Positions 1 through 9,710 of a DNA stretch of 55,519 nucleotides are shown in pieces. Positions within the stretch are counted from its first letter, which is position 1. Every line of letters starts with the position of its first letter. The notes beneath the pieces are model-generated. The model had not been told where the DNA came from. It saw nothing but the letters and a program-made list of their open reading frames with translations, and did no database searches. The position numbers and the translations under genes are program-made. Source of the stretch: Saprospiraceae bacterium. GTDB taxonomy: Bacteria > Bacteroidota > Bacteroidia > Chitinophagales > Saprospiraceae. The DNA lies in the NCBI GenBank assembly GCA_013001975.1, contig JABDKX010000039.1, positions 1 through 55,519 of the forward strand, read 5' to 3'.

Positions 1-3000
1 CTTGCAGGGTAAGCCCGATATAATAATTTGCTGGATAAACTTCTTCAAATAGGTAATAACCTGATGCATCAGTTTGAGTTACATCAACTATAAATCCTAA
101 ATGATTGTAAAGTGTAACTGTCCAACCTTCCAATCCAGGTTCTCCTCCTTCCTGAATACCATCACCATCGAGATCATGCCATACATAATCACCTAAATCA
201 TAACCTATAATGACTGGTACATCAGAAAAAGCTTCATCATCGTCATAAGTATCGCCATCACCATCTTCATCAACATCATTACTGAAGTCCGGATCACTAT
301 CCTGGTCATCACCATCATCAACTGTTATTTCAACATCATTTCTTATATTTTGAATCAAGTAAGTCAACGGTATATTATAAGTGATTTCGAAACTCTCTGA
401 AGTATTAAAAGGTAAATCTATAATCGTATAAATATCATCTGTTACGACAATAATATTTGCATTAGCTCCTGCATTACTTGAAATAAAAGTAAAGTTTGGA
501 TCAGGAGATTCTGTGATCTCAATATTTGTAGCATTTAACGATCCAGTATTGTTTACAGTGATTAAAAATGTGACATCATCACCAGGAAATATTGGGTCAG
601 GAGTTAATAAAGTTTTGGTAATCTCAAGATCATAGGTTTGATCTATATCTAGCACCAATACATCTTCATCATCATCGTCTCCATCTAGGTCACCATCTTC
701 ATCAACTGTCTCATCGGTATTTGGATCACTATCTTGATCGTCACCATCATCAACTAAAATTTGAGCATTGTTAGTGACGTCAAATCCTTGATATAATGGG
801 TCAACTTGATAAGTCAGATTTACTGTTTCTGTTGTACCGAAATTGAGCGTATTGATTTGATATCTCTGTGGTGAAACTTCTGTCACATTTGCACCGTAAG
901 AATCGCTTACAAACGTAAGTCCAACACCAGCAACATCTTCGAATTCAACATTATAAGCGTGCAATGATCCTTCATTGGTAACACTTATGCTATATGTGAT
1001 TAAACTACCTTGAACATAAGGCCCTGCACTGACTTCCGTTTTTGCTAATGCAAGATCATAAATTTGTTCAACATCTAGTGTAATCGCATCTTCATCATCA
1101 TCGTCGCCATCTAAATCACCGTCTTCATCAACAGTAGGTCCAGTATTAGGGTCACTGTCTCGATCATCACCATCATCAGCTATTATTTGAGCTGAATTTG
1201 TTATTGTAAATCCTTGGTAACTTGCATTAACTCTAAAAGTTAATTGCACTGCTTGTGAATCGGTAAAATCCAATGTGTTAATCAAATATTCCATTGGATT
1301 TGGTGAACTTACATTTGCCAAAGATCCACTGTTATCACTTACAAAATCTAGTCCTGGATCAGGTGAATCAAGTATTGAAATATTACTTGCATTTAAAGTT
1401 CCTTCATTAAGAACAGTTATCTCATAGGTTATTAAATCACCTTGAGCATAAGGACCTGTGCTTACTTCAGTTTTTGATAATGTTAAATCATAAAATTGAA
1501 CCAAATCAATAGTTACAAAATCTTCGTCATCATCATCAGGGTCTCCATCACCGTCTTCATCTGTTGTCTCATCAGAATTAGGATCACTATCTAAATCATC
1601 GCCATCATCTGATGTAATTTGAGCGAAGTTGCTCAACATTAATCCTTGATAAGTATTGGAAACGATATATGTTACATTAATTGTTTCTGTTCCATCAGGT
1701 GCTAGTGCAAGTACAGTCCACTCTCCTACTCCTGTTTCATTTACATTAGGGTTAAGACCAGCATCACTTGATACATAATTTAATCCCAGTTCAGGAATAT
1801 CTTCAACCACAATATTTGCTGCAGGTAAACTTCCTTGATTTTCTATTTGAATTGCATAAGTTACCATGCTGTCTTGGCCATAAGGTCCAACGCTGGTTTC
1901 TAATTTTGTAAGTTGTAAATCATAGAATTCCAATTCCATTGGATCATGATCATCTTCATCCGTTGCTGCTACAATGCCATTTATAAGACCTGAACCATCA
2001 CCGTCAATTGCGTCGTCACTTGGTGTATTCGGAGCACCACCTGCATCATCACCTAAGACACCGTTAGCTACACTGTCAAAATCTTCTAAACTTACATTAT
2101 TCCCCAGATCGTCAAACATCAAACTGACCTCTGCTTCATTATTCCATGCAATATCAAATCCACAAGTGGGCCCTCTTTCAAGTAATACAAGGGTTATCGT
2201 TATAAATGTGTTTTCTCCTTCATCAAGGCTAGGAATAGTTGTTGTTGCAATACCACCGGCTTCAGCCCAAGTACCATCATTTATTGGATCATACATATAT
2301 CCACAAGGTATATAATCAGAGATTTGAACGTTTGCCAAATCAACATTACCTTGATTTATAACTTCGATTATGAAGTCGATTTGATCACCGTAATTAAATG
2401 GAGGTATTTCTGAAGTTGTCATTCTTAATGCGACGTCAACAAGTGGTACGTCAGCAGGATCATGATCATCTTCGTTAATATCAGTAAAGCTGTCATCATT
2501 CGGATCACCTGGTAAAACACTTCTTTCTAAGCCATTATCAGATCCTGGACTACTATCTATATCTTCTGTATTTCCAGCTGTATCTCGATGTGCTGTGATT
2601 TCAGCATAGTTTATTAAATCAGCAGGCGTTCCACATATTACTGTCAAATCTAATGAAATTGTAATACAATTTGCGGGCGCACTTGCAGGTGTTGGTATTC
2701 CTCCTGAAGGTATACCTCCATTAGCTATTGTCAAAGTTCTCACAGCATCGCTGCCAGAAGCAACCCAACCATTATTGGGAGTAAACCCATAACATGGCGG
2801 AACATAGTCTGTAATTTCTATACTATCTACAATTGTAAATCCTTGATTACAAATTGTATAATCAAAAGTAACAACCTGATTTAGATCAACAGGAGTGGTT
2901 ACGCTTGTATTTTTTATCAATGCGACATCCAAATTACAATAAACGACATCTATGGTGACAACAAATGATCTTGTTTGACAACTTGTTCCTACAGGCCCAG

Positions 3001-6000
3001 GACCTGTCAAAGTATAAGTAAAATCATAAGATGATCCTTCCATAGCAGGTGTTGCTGTAAAAGTCGAACCACTTAATCCACCAGAAGCATCAGTGTCTGC
3101 CCAAGTTCCCGTTAAAGGACCTGAGACAATGGTTGTATTTAAGTCAATGACATTAGTTCCAAACAGAGGGTTTCCACAAATACTTGTGTTTGAAGTTATC
3201 ACGTTTGGTAAGGTATCAAAAACTTCAACTGAAGACGTTGCAAAATCTTGACAGCCGTTTATATCTGTAAAAGTATATGTCATATCATGTATGCCTGGAC
3301 CAGCAGCATCTGGATCAAGAGTAGCAGTACCATCTGCATTGTCAACCAGACCCGCCAATGCAGTCGTGGTGAATACGCCCGATGTACCAGCTCCTGGCAC
3401 TGGTGTACCTGAAAAGTTCATAAGACTTCCGACCAAACATTCATCTGCAGGATCATTGATTGTCACCACTGGCAGAGCAAAAATAGTTACTGAATTAGTA
3501 ATACTGTTATCACAACCTTGAGCATCTGTATATGTATAAGTCACATCATATGTTCCTACACCTGCAACATCTATATCTAAAACAGCAGTACCATCTCCAT
3601 TGTCAGTCAAGCCACCAGGAGCAGTTGTAGTAAACATACCTGATGTACCAACAACAGGTAAAGGACTACCTGTATAATTTAAATCACTACCATCAACACA
3701 CACATCAGCAGGATCATTTAATCCAACAGTTGGTATATCATATATTGTTACAGAACTTGTAGCTGAATTTATACAACCAAAAGCATCCGTATAGGTATAG
3801 GTTACATCATAAGTTCCTGGAGTAGCTGCAGCCACATTCAATATAGCTGTGCCATCATTATTATCCGTTAATCCTGCCAAAGCTGTTGTTGAAAACACAC
3901 CTGATGTTCCAGCTCCAGGAGCAGGTGTTCCTGTAAAACTCATATTAGCACCATCTACACATTGATCGGCAGGATCGGTAATATTAACAGTTGGTAATGT
4001 TCTAACATTCACAATTAATGAATCATATGGCCTACAAGATTCCGATAAAGGTAATGGATGAGAAATCGCATACACATAATATACTCCTGGCGTCCCTAGT
4101 GGCAAATCTGCCATTGACAGTGTTGCTTGGTTGGATATAACCAAAGCAGAATCAATAGGTATTCCATTTGCGTAGACTTCTATCGAATCCGCAGGAATTG
4201 TTGTATGATAAACAAGTACCAATGAATCAGATTGAGTATCAAAAATCAAATCGTTGACTGGATCTCCTGGACAGATTGTCACATCTGGTTCAGCTGTTGT
4301 CACATCAGGACAACAATAAATACCTGCCAAACAACCTTTCAATATATCAACATCTCCAAAAATTCCTTTTTGTTGACTACTCGGATCTCTTCCAATATCG
4401 AGCAAAATAGAACCAAGAGGGTTACCTCCATCTATTGGCAAATATTGTAATCCATAATAACATCCCAAACTATTACAATCAGCACCCCTCAATGCATCGG
4501 ATGTTGCCATTACGAAAGCATCTGCATCAATTGCACAAAGTGAACCATCAAATCCAGAATTGGCAAATGCCACTCCACCTCTAGCGTTAAGACCTTGACT
4601 AAATTCTCCAAGTTCATGTTGTAGGTAAAGATTACCTGCCGGAACAGTTGTTTGTAAATCCCATGTAGCACCGTTAAAAATATATCTGAGCATTCTTGAT
4701 TCATGAGCTCTTGCTACTGGTCCTGAAGAATCAAATCCAGATTCTCCCATTATCATAGTTTGCCAATCTTGACTGAATTCAATATCAGCAACCGGCATAC
4801 TAAAAATTTCAGCCCTAAGTGGATCTCCATATTCTTGTGTCCACGGTAAATCAAATTCTAATCTGTCTGTTGCTTCTAGAATTTCACAAGTTGTTGGATC
4901 AATTGCAACAGACCTAATTGTATTTCTTATTCCTGTTCTATTAAAATCAGAATTCCACATGGAATAGTATAATCTGCCATTGCCGTTATTTTTAGTAACA
5001 GCCATAACTCTCTCACCAAGTGGTGCAAATGAAGGTGATCCATTATCTGCAACTAACGGATCAAAAGTTTCTAGTGTTGTACCCGTATCTGGATCCAACC
5101 TATAAATTGTTCCATCATCTAAGTTGGCAACATATATTTGGTTACAGACAGTATCGTATTCTATACCTGCACCACCTACAGTACTCGGAATATTTGCTAT
5201 CTGGGTCACACTCGCATCAACTGCGTCTATTTTTGAAATTATTAATGGAACGGCCGCACCAGGTGTTATATCATATAACGCAGATGTTGCTGTGTAAATA
5301 TTTCTAAATGTATCTATGGCAGTACTAAAAACTTCACCGCCTAGTTGTGCCACTGTCCACTCATATGGATGATTAGCAATTAGTGGAGAAATATCATAAC
5401 CTGTTTCTCCCATACTAAATAAATCATAGGAAGATTGCATTTTTTCAATTGCAACTGTCACACTATTTCCTGGGTAAGTAGCACACGTAACTAAAGCATC
5501 TCCAGGTTGAATCACACGTTCATCGCCGCTTAAGCTGATAAACCTAAATTCTGTTTGACAAGTATTATTACTTGCATTTCGAACACCCACTGTATATGTT
5601 CCTATAGGAAGATTTGAGAAGGTATTCGAAGATTGCCAATTCATACCGGTATCAATTGTGTATTCATATGTTCCTTCTCCACCTGTAGCATCAATAATTA
5701 TTTGACCTTCATCAAAACATGCATTGACTGTTGTAACATCAAAATCAATTGCTGTTGATGGTGGCGATGAAATAGCATAACAAACAGTCATTAATACTGC
5801 ATCAACATTTGATTCAATTCGTCCAAATGCACTAGCATTAGTAGACTCTATAACCAATCCAAATCTTTCGTTGTTGATTAATTCAGGAGTTAGCGTCTCG
5901 CCCCATGTCATATCAGTATAAGTAATTGTTTCCCAACTCGTAGTTGATTGCAACCAAACATTTGGATCTGCATTATTAAATGTAGATACTGACAAAGTAT

Positions 6001-6418
6001 TTGGATTAAATAGTGATACCGTTGCATCTAACGCATCAACTGGATTCGGTGCTTCATTTCTTCTCGTTATATCTATTGTAATACTTTCAATTGTAGCATT
6101 ACAAGGAATATTAAAGTTAAAATCCTTGACTAATAAGTATGCTGATGTATTACCCGCAAACACTAATGACTCAGCGCCAACGCCATTTGGGGCTCCAGCA
6201 GCACTATTGGCTCCTGCCCATGTGTTTCCATCGCCGAAAACAAATCCTCCACCAGCATAACTAGTTACAGTATTGGAACCGACTAATGGTATTGATTCCT
6301 CAACTTTACTCTCTTTTTTACTTGATGAATAATCAATTGGCGAATTTTCTGCATTGAGATTTCCATCCAAGCCAATGACACATATTGTACAAATAAATAG
6401 CAATATTAAATTTTTCAT
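1..6418 (-). CDS. Giant secreted repeat protein (SprB/PKD-like, DUF11 and SdrD-B-like modules), partial at its C-terminus
   Basis: A continuous minus-strand reading frame runs from an ATG at 6418 to the left edge with no stop, at least 2139 codons. The N-terminus (MKNLILLFICTICVIGLDG) is a signal peptide. In order I see a region with PEP/propeller-like text around 4700-5450, three about 87-residue repeats with a DPADxC motif (3240-4020), two divergent DUF11-like domains (about 1930-2940), four DUF11 domains of about 145 residues separated by Asp-rich linkers (DEDGDLDGDDDDED), and an SdrD-B-like domain (YVWHDLDGDGIQEGGEPG) cut by the edge. Such proteins in Bacteroidota are exported and often act as surface adhesins or gliding/biofilm factors. 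The sorting domain would lie outside the window, so T9SS export is inferred. The Asp-rich linkers probably bind calcium. No exact function can be assigned. Confidence 0.9.
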   Translation of the reverse strand, partial: MKNLILLFICTICVIGLDGNLNAENSPIDYSSSKKESKVEESIPLVGSNTVTSYAGGGFVFGDGNTWAGANSAAGAPNGVGAESLVFAGNTSAYLLVKDFNFNIPCNATIESITIDITRRNEAPNPVDALDATVSLFNPNTLSVSTFNNADPNVWLQSTTSWETITYTDMTWGETLTPELINNERFGLVIESTNASAFGRIESNVDAVLMTVCYAISSPPSTAIDFDVTTVNACFDEGQIIIDATGGEGTYEYTIDTGMNWQSSNTFSNLPIGTYTVGVRNASNNTCQTEFRFISLSGDERVIQPGDALVTCATYPGNSVTVAIEKMQSSYDLFSMGETGYDISPLIANHPYEWTVAQLGGEVFSTAIDTFRNIYTATSALYDITPGAAVPLIISKIDAVDASVTQIANIPSTVGGAGIEYDTVCNQIYVANLDDGTIYRLDPDTGTTLETFDPLVADNGSPSFAPLGERVMAVTKNNGNGRLYYSMWNSDFNRTGIRNTIRSVAIDPTTCEILEATDRLEFDLPWTQEYGDPLRAEIFSMPVADIEFSQDWQTMIMGESGFDSSGPVARAHESRMLRYIFNGATWDLQTTVPAGNLYLQHELGEFSQGLNARGGVAFANSGFDGSLCAIDADAFVMATSDALRGADCNSLGCYYGLQYLPIDGGNPLGSILLDIGRDPSSQQKGIFGDVDILKGCLAGIYCCPDVTTAEPDVTICPGDPVNDLIFDTQSDSLVLVYHTTIPADSIEVYANGIPIDSALVISNQATLSMADLPLGTPGVYYVYAISHPLPLSESCRPYDSLIVNVRTLPTVNITDPADQCVDGANMSFTGTPAPGAGTSGVFSTTALAGLTDNNDGTAILNVAAATPGTYDVTYTYTDAFGCINSATSSVTIYDIPTVGLNDPADVCVDGSDLNYTGSPLPVVGTSGMFTTTAPGGLTDNGDGTAVLDIDVAGVGTYDVTYTYTDAQGCDNSITNSVTIFALPVVTINDPADECLVGSLMNFSGTPVPGAGTSGVFTTTALAGLVDNADGTATLDPDAAGPGIHDMTYTFTDINGCQDFATSSVEVFDTLPNVITSNTSICGNPLFGTNVIDLNTTIVSGPLTGTWADTDASGGLSGSTFTATPAMEGSSYDFTYTLTGPGPVGTSCQTRSFVVTIDVVYCNLDVALIKNTSVTTPVDLNQVVTFDYTICNQGFTIVDSIEITDYVPPCYGFTPNNGWVASGSDAVRTLTIANGGIPSGGIPTPASAPANCITISLDLTVICGTPADLINYAEITAHRDTAGNTEDIDSSPGSDNGLERSVLPGDPNDDSFTDINEDDHDPADVPLVDVALRMTTSEIPPFNYGDQIDFIIEVINQGNVDLANVQISDYIPCGYMYDPINDGTWAEAGGIATTTIPSLDEGENTFITITLVLLERGPTCGFDIAWNNEAEVSLMFDDLGNNVSLEDFDSVANGVLGDDAGGAPNTPSDDAIDGDGSGLINGIVAATDEDDHDPMELEFYDLQLTKLETSVGPYGQDSMVTYAIQIENQGSLPAANIVVEDIPELGLNYVSSDAGLNPNVNETGVGEWTVLALAPDGTETINVTYIVSNTYQGLMLSNFAQITSDDGDDLDSDPNSDETTDEDGDGDPDDDDEDFVTIDLVQFYDLTLSKTEVSTGPYAQGDLITYEITVLNEGTLNASNISILDSPDPGLDFVSDNSGSLANVSSPNPMEYLINTLDFTDSQAVQLTFRVNASYQGFTITNSAQIIADDGDDRDSDPNTGPTVDEDGDLDGDDDDEDAITLDVEQIYDLALAKTEVSAGPYVQGSLITYSISVTNEGSLHAYNVEFEDVAGVGLTFVSDSYGANVTEVSPQRYQINTLNFGTTETVNLTYQVDPLYQGFDVTNNAQILVDDGDDQDSDPNTDETVDEDGDLDGDDDDEDVLVLDIDQTYDLEITKTLLTPDPIFPGDDVTFLITVNNTGSLNATNIEITESPDPNFTFISSNAGANANIIVVTDDIYTIIDLPFNTSESFEITYNIPLTYLIQNIRNDVEITVDDGDDQDSDPDFSNDVDEDGDGDTYDDDEAFSDVPVIIGYDLGDYVWHDLDGDGIQEGGEPGLEGWTVTLYNHLGFIVDVTQTDASGYYLFEEVYPANYYIGLTLQ
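628..1930 (-). repeat. Tandem about 435-bp repeats encoding DUF11 domains with acidic linkers
   Basis: Each unit begins with a YDLxLxKTxxSxGPY motif and ends with DDGDDxDSDPN followed by DEDGDxDxDDDDED. Unit starts lie near 1930, 1495, 1058 and 640, a spacing of about 435, 437 and 418 bases. The units have diverged at the DNA level but keep their domain boundaries, as in a modular stalk. Coordinates are approximate. Confidence 0.85.
3240..4020 (-). repeat. Three tandem about 261-bp repeats (SprB/PKD-like modules)
   Basis: Three copies of an about 87-residue module carry the signature DPADxCxxG, then GTSGxFxTTAxxGLxDNxDGTA and TYDVTYTYTD. The DPAD codons lie near 3976, 3716 and 3455, so the period is close to 261 bases. 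Similar modules occur in SprB-like gliding adhesins and other Bacteroidota surface proteins. Confidence 0.8.
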
Positions 6419-6783
6419 TAAAATGAATTTTTCAGTGTACTTATTAATTTTTTGGAATTACAACAATAATAGAAGGTATTGACCTTAACCAGTCAAAACA
6501 AACTATTTGTACGTAAAAGGGAGGAAATACAAGACTTTACAGATTAGTAAAAGTCATAATATGTCAAAATATTAGAGGTGTTCCAATTTCTAAAATATCT
6601 AAGAGTCAAAATTTATGCCATATTACGACATCTCCATAATGGAAATGAAACATACTTTACATTTTTTTATAGCTCAAAAAAAATTAGAATGTGATATTTT
6701 AATCTAAAACTCTAAGATTTATAGCTATAAAAATGGATGTGAATAAGACTTTTACTTATTTTACACACCAATTTATATAATAG
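6419..6783. other. Divergent intergenic region (365 bp)
   Basis: This AT-rich spacer separates the divergent giant protein gene from the coiled-coil operon, so promoters for both should lie here. I found no convincing TAnnTTTG box, hairpin or small ORF. A 10-base word at 6623-6632 recurs upstream of the 4667-aa protein gene (see findings). Confidence 0.5.
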
Positions 6784-7341
6784 ATGACCACAGATTTAAG
6801 AGATATCTTTCCAAAAACGAAAGGGTTGGATGAAAAATCCATCTCTGCCCTACTACAAGCAATCAAAAGAAACCATAAAAATGGACAATTTGATTATTTG
6901 AAATTCAAGCAATCAGTATTGACACTTCAAAATATGGATATGAGCATTGAAATAGCTTATAAATCCGCTTTTGCTACAGCTTCAACCTTAGGATTAACCA
7001 AAGAAAGCTTGATCAAATCTGCTAATGGGTATAAATATTCAGTTCAAAATGAAAGAGAATCATTTGCTGAATCTTTGCTGGCTCAAAAGAAAGTTAAAAT
7101 TGATGGTCGTAAGGACGAAGTCATTGAACTGACTAGAAAAATTGAAAGCCATAAACTGAAGATTAAGGAATTGGAAAGAGAAATAGCGATTTTTCAATCT
7201 AGAATTGATAATGTAGATAGCGATGTTGAAGCAGCAAGACAAAAAATTGAATCTGTAAAAAATAACTTCTTAGAAGTTTATGACGTCATTCATAAAGACA
7301 TATCAAATGATATAGATCTTATTAATAATTATTTGAAATAA
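6784..7341 (+). CDS. Coiled-coil protein of unknown function, first gene of a PspA-like operon
   Basis: A 185-aa soluble protein with no signal peptide or membrane segment. Residues 1-80 look globular and helical; about 90-165 form a heptad-like coiled coil rich in Lys, Glu and Ile (ELTRKIESHKLKIKELEREI). I do not recognise a named family. It starts 18 bases upstream of the membrane-anchored PspA-like gene and shares its direction and terminator, so the two are probably co-transcribed and may form a coiled-coil complex. That partnership is inferred from position and shared coiled-coil character only. Confidence 0.75.
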   Translation: MTTDLRDIFPKTKGLDEKSISALLQAIKRNHKNGQFDYLKFKQSVLTLQNMDMSIEIAYKSAFATASTLGLTKESLIKSANGYKYSVQNERESFAESLLAQKKVKIDGRKDEVIELTRKIESHKLKIKELEREIAIFQSRIDNVDSDVEAARQKIESVKNNFLEVYDVIHKDISNDIDLINNYLK

Positions 7342-7359
7342 AATTTAAACTCAACATAT

Positions 7360-8376
7360 ATGACTGATTATAAAAATAGTTCAAATGCAGGGAAAGGTTT
7401 TTGGAGCAGGCCAGAAGGAACCACTGGTGCCATTTTTTTATTAGGTATTTTAGGGCTGATAGGATACGGCGTTGTTAAATTCAGTGGCCCCATATTAGCA
7501 TTCATCTCAAAAGGCATTGGTTTAGCTGTTGGCTTAGGAGTACTTGGTGTCGTATTGTATATGATCCTGGATTCTAGGACAAGAAACTTATTCAAATATA
7601 TGTACCAGAGTGTGATGAGAAAAATCACCTCAATTTTTGTGACAATTGATCCGATAGGTATTCTAAAGAATTACATATCTGATTTGGAAGGCAACCTCAA
7701 AAAAATGGGTAAGCAAATTGGCGGTTTGAAAGGTCAAATGCGCAACTTAAAAATGATGGTTGAAAATAACAATAAGGATATTGAAAATAACCTTGCCATT
7801 GCTCGTAAAGCAAAACAAATGAGTAATGAAAAGCAAATGGTATTGAGCACTAGAAAAGCGGCTCGACTTCAAGAAACAAACGGAAAGTACACTGCATTAC
7901 ATTCCAAACTGAAAGTATTATACCGTGTGCTGACGAAGATGTATTCTAATTCTGAAATATTATTAGAAGACACCAAAGATCAGGTTAGAGTTAAAGAACA
8001 AGAAAGAAAAGCCATTCGCGCTTCTCATTCTGCAATGAAATCAGCAATGAGTATCATTAAAGGAGATCCTGATAAACGAGCAATGTTTGATCAAGCAATG
8101 GAAGGAATTGCAGAAGATGTCGCTAATAAAGTAGGTGAAATGGAAAGATTTATGGAAATGTCATCAGACTTCATGAACTCAATCGATTTGCAAAATGGCA
8201 TCTTTGAAGAGAAAGGCATGCAAATGCTTGAGCAATATGAGCAACAAAGTACATTGATGTTGTTAGGAGGCAGTGAAAAAGTTGAAGACACCTTAGATCT
8301 CTCTTCTCCTCGAGCAGAAAAACAATCCAGATCCGAAGACTCCTCTTCATCAGATTATACCAATTTGTTTGATTAA
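7360..8376 (+). CDS. Membrane-anchored PspA/IM30-like coiled-coil protein
   Basis: A 338-aa protein. Residues about 22-42 and 45-68 are two hydrophobic segments rich in Gly and Leu. After a basic stretch, the motif DPIGILKNYISDLEGNLKKM begins a long helical region (about 97-300), followed by a Ser/Asp-rich tail. The DPxxxLxxxIxDxE opening and the alternating charged helices resemble PspA/Vipp1 (ESCRT-III superfamily) proteins, which normally lack membrane helices and begin with an amphipathic helix. Here a two-helix anchor precedes the PspA-like part. A role in membrane remodelling or envelope stress is an inference from this resemblance; it could instead be an unrelated coiled-coil protein. 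It closes the operon, with a terminator right after the stop. Confidence 0.7.
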   Translation: MTDYKNSSNAGKGFWSRPEGTTGAIFLLGILGLIGYGVVKFSGPILAFISKGIGLAVGLGVLGVVLYMILDSRTRNLFKYMYQSVMRKITSIFVTIDPIGILKNYISDLEGNLKKMGKQIGGLKGQMRNLKMMVENNNKDIENNLAIARKAKQMSNEKQMVLSTRKAARLQETNGKYTALHSKLKVLYRVLTKMYSNSEILLEDTKDQVRVKEQERKAIRASHSAMKSAMSIIKGDPDKRAMFDQAMEGIAEDVANKVGEMERFMEMSSDFMNSIDLQNGIFEEKGMQMLEQYEQQSTLMLLGGSEKVEDTLDLSSPRAEKQSRSEDSSSSDYTNLFD

Positions 8377-8387
8377 GATAACAACTT

Positions 8388-8417
8388 AAAGCCGATTTAA
8401 ATCATCGGCTTTTTTTA
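8388..8417 (+). terminator. Rho-independent terminator of the PspA-like operon
   Basis: A perfect 9-bp stem (AAAGCCGAT at 8388-8396 with ATCGGCTTT at 8404-8412), a 7-base loop and a run of T through 8417. It starts 12 bases after the stop codon at 8376 and insulates the apbE gene. Confidence 0.9.
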
Positions 8418-8437
8418 TAATTTTCAATCAGAAGGTG

Positions 8438-9490
8438 ATGTTCAAATGTAAAGCTTCGTATTTCATAATTATTGTTACTACCCTAGTAATTTCCAGCTGT
8501 AAATCAGATAAAGATTTAAATATTTTTTCTAAAATATCTGGTGAAACAATGGGTACCACATACAACATTTCTTACAAGAGTGGATTAAATTTAAAACCAT
8601 CTGTTGATAGTATTTTGATCGCAATCAATCAAAGTGTGTCTACTTACATTCCTTCTTCAACCATTTCTAAAATCAATAATTTTTCAAGCAATCAAGGCAA
8701 TGAGCAGATCAATTACGTAGTAGCAACAGATAGCCACTATATTAAAAACTTTGATGCCTCGAAGATTATCTATCAAGAAACATCAAACTATTTTGATCCG
8801 ACTGTAATGCCATTGGTTAATTATTGGGGGTTTGGTTATACCAAAAAGAAAGCTGTCACCGAAATTGACAGTTCAGAAGTTAGTTTGATCTTAAAATCAG
8901 TCGGTTTTGATAAATGGAAAATGACAGTGAGTGAGGATCAACTGCGCATAGACAAACCAATTGATGCTTCACTTGATTTTAGTGGTATTGCAAAAGGATA
9001 TGCTGTGGATTTTTTAGCTTCCTTTCTTGAATCTCAAAGTATTCAAAACTATATGGTTGAAATTGGAGGAGAAGTCTTTGCAAAAGGAACAAACCAAAAA
9101 GGAATGCCTTGGACAATTGGACTGAGTCGGCCTGAGATTACGGCACAGTTTAATGATTTTCAAGCTATAGTTCATTTGCAAGGAAAAGGCATGGCGTCAT
9201 CAGGAAATTATCGCAATTATTATGAAGTAGATGGCAAGACTTATGGTCATGAAATCAATCCTAAAACCGGTTATCCTGAAATCAATCAACTATTAGGCAC
9301 AACTATAATTGCTTCCGAATGTATGACAGCTGACGCATATGCGACGGCTTTTATGGTTATGGGGTTAGAAAAGTCGAAAAAATTAGTCGAAAAATTACAA
9401 GATGTTGAAGCCTGTTTGTTTTTCAGAAATGAAAAGGGTGAAATCGACAGCCATAATTCGTCTGGGTTCGCACAATACTATGCTGATTAG
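8438..9490 (+). CDS. apbE: FAD:protein FMN transferase (ApbE), lipoprotein
   Basis: ApbE covalently attaches FMN from FAD to Thr/Ser residues of periplasmic flavoproteins such as Na+-translocating NADH dehydrogenase and Rnf subunits, and depends on Mg2+. The sequence shows a lipoprotein signal (VISSC, lipid Cys at residue 21) and the family motifs GETMGTTY, SGIAKGYAVD, EIGGEVFAKG, SSGNYRNYY, HEINPKTGYP and TADAYATAFMVMG. The 350-residue length is normal. I chose the ATG at 8438; a GTG directly before it (8435) is in frame but adds only one residue. The gene follows a terminator, so it is probably transcribed alone. It fits with the Na+-dependent bioenergetics suggested by nhaB and the oad genes. 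Confidence 0.93.
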   Translation: MFKCKASYFIIIVTTLVISSCKSDKDLNIFSKISGETMGTTYNISYKSGLNLKPSVDSILIAINQSVSTYIPSSTISKINNFSSNQGNEQINYVVATDSHYIKNFDASKIIYQETSNYFDPTVMPLVNYWGFGYTKKKAVTEIDSSEVSLILKSVGFDKWKMTVSEDQLRIDKPIDASLDFSGIAKGYAVDFLASFLESQSIQNYMVEIGGEVFAKGTNQKGMPWTIGLSRPEITAQFNDFQAIVHLQGKGMASSGNYRNYYEVDGKTYGHEINPKTGYPEINQLLGTTIIASECMTADAYATAFMVMGLEKSKKLVEKLQDVEACLFFRNEKGEIDSHNSSGFAQYYAD

Positions 9491-9710
9491 CATTTTTTAC
9501 CACCGATTTTTCCCATTTTAAGATACTATGAAAGCCTGTTTTATTGTTAACTTGTAGTATTCCATGAAAGAATAGTCGAAAACATACAACCAAAGCTGGG
9601 TCTCATGCATTATTATAGAGAAATTTGCCTTTCATTTAATGGCATATAAAATTGAAACCAAATACATTTACGTGCTTTTTAAAGCCAAGTAACATAATCA
9701 TTTAAAGATC

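Noticed and set aside
628-4020. Regularly spaced repeats as a CRISPR array
   Set aside because: The units are 261 or about 435 bases, coding and in frame, not short palindromic repeats with spacers.
1974-5307. Plus-strand frames of 72-113 aa within the left-edge region
   Set aside because: They lie antisense to a continuous minus-strand frame with clear signal peptide and domain repeats.
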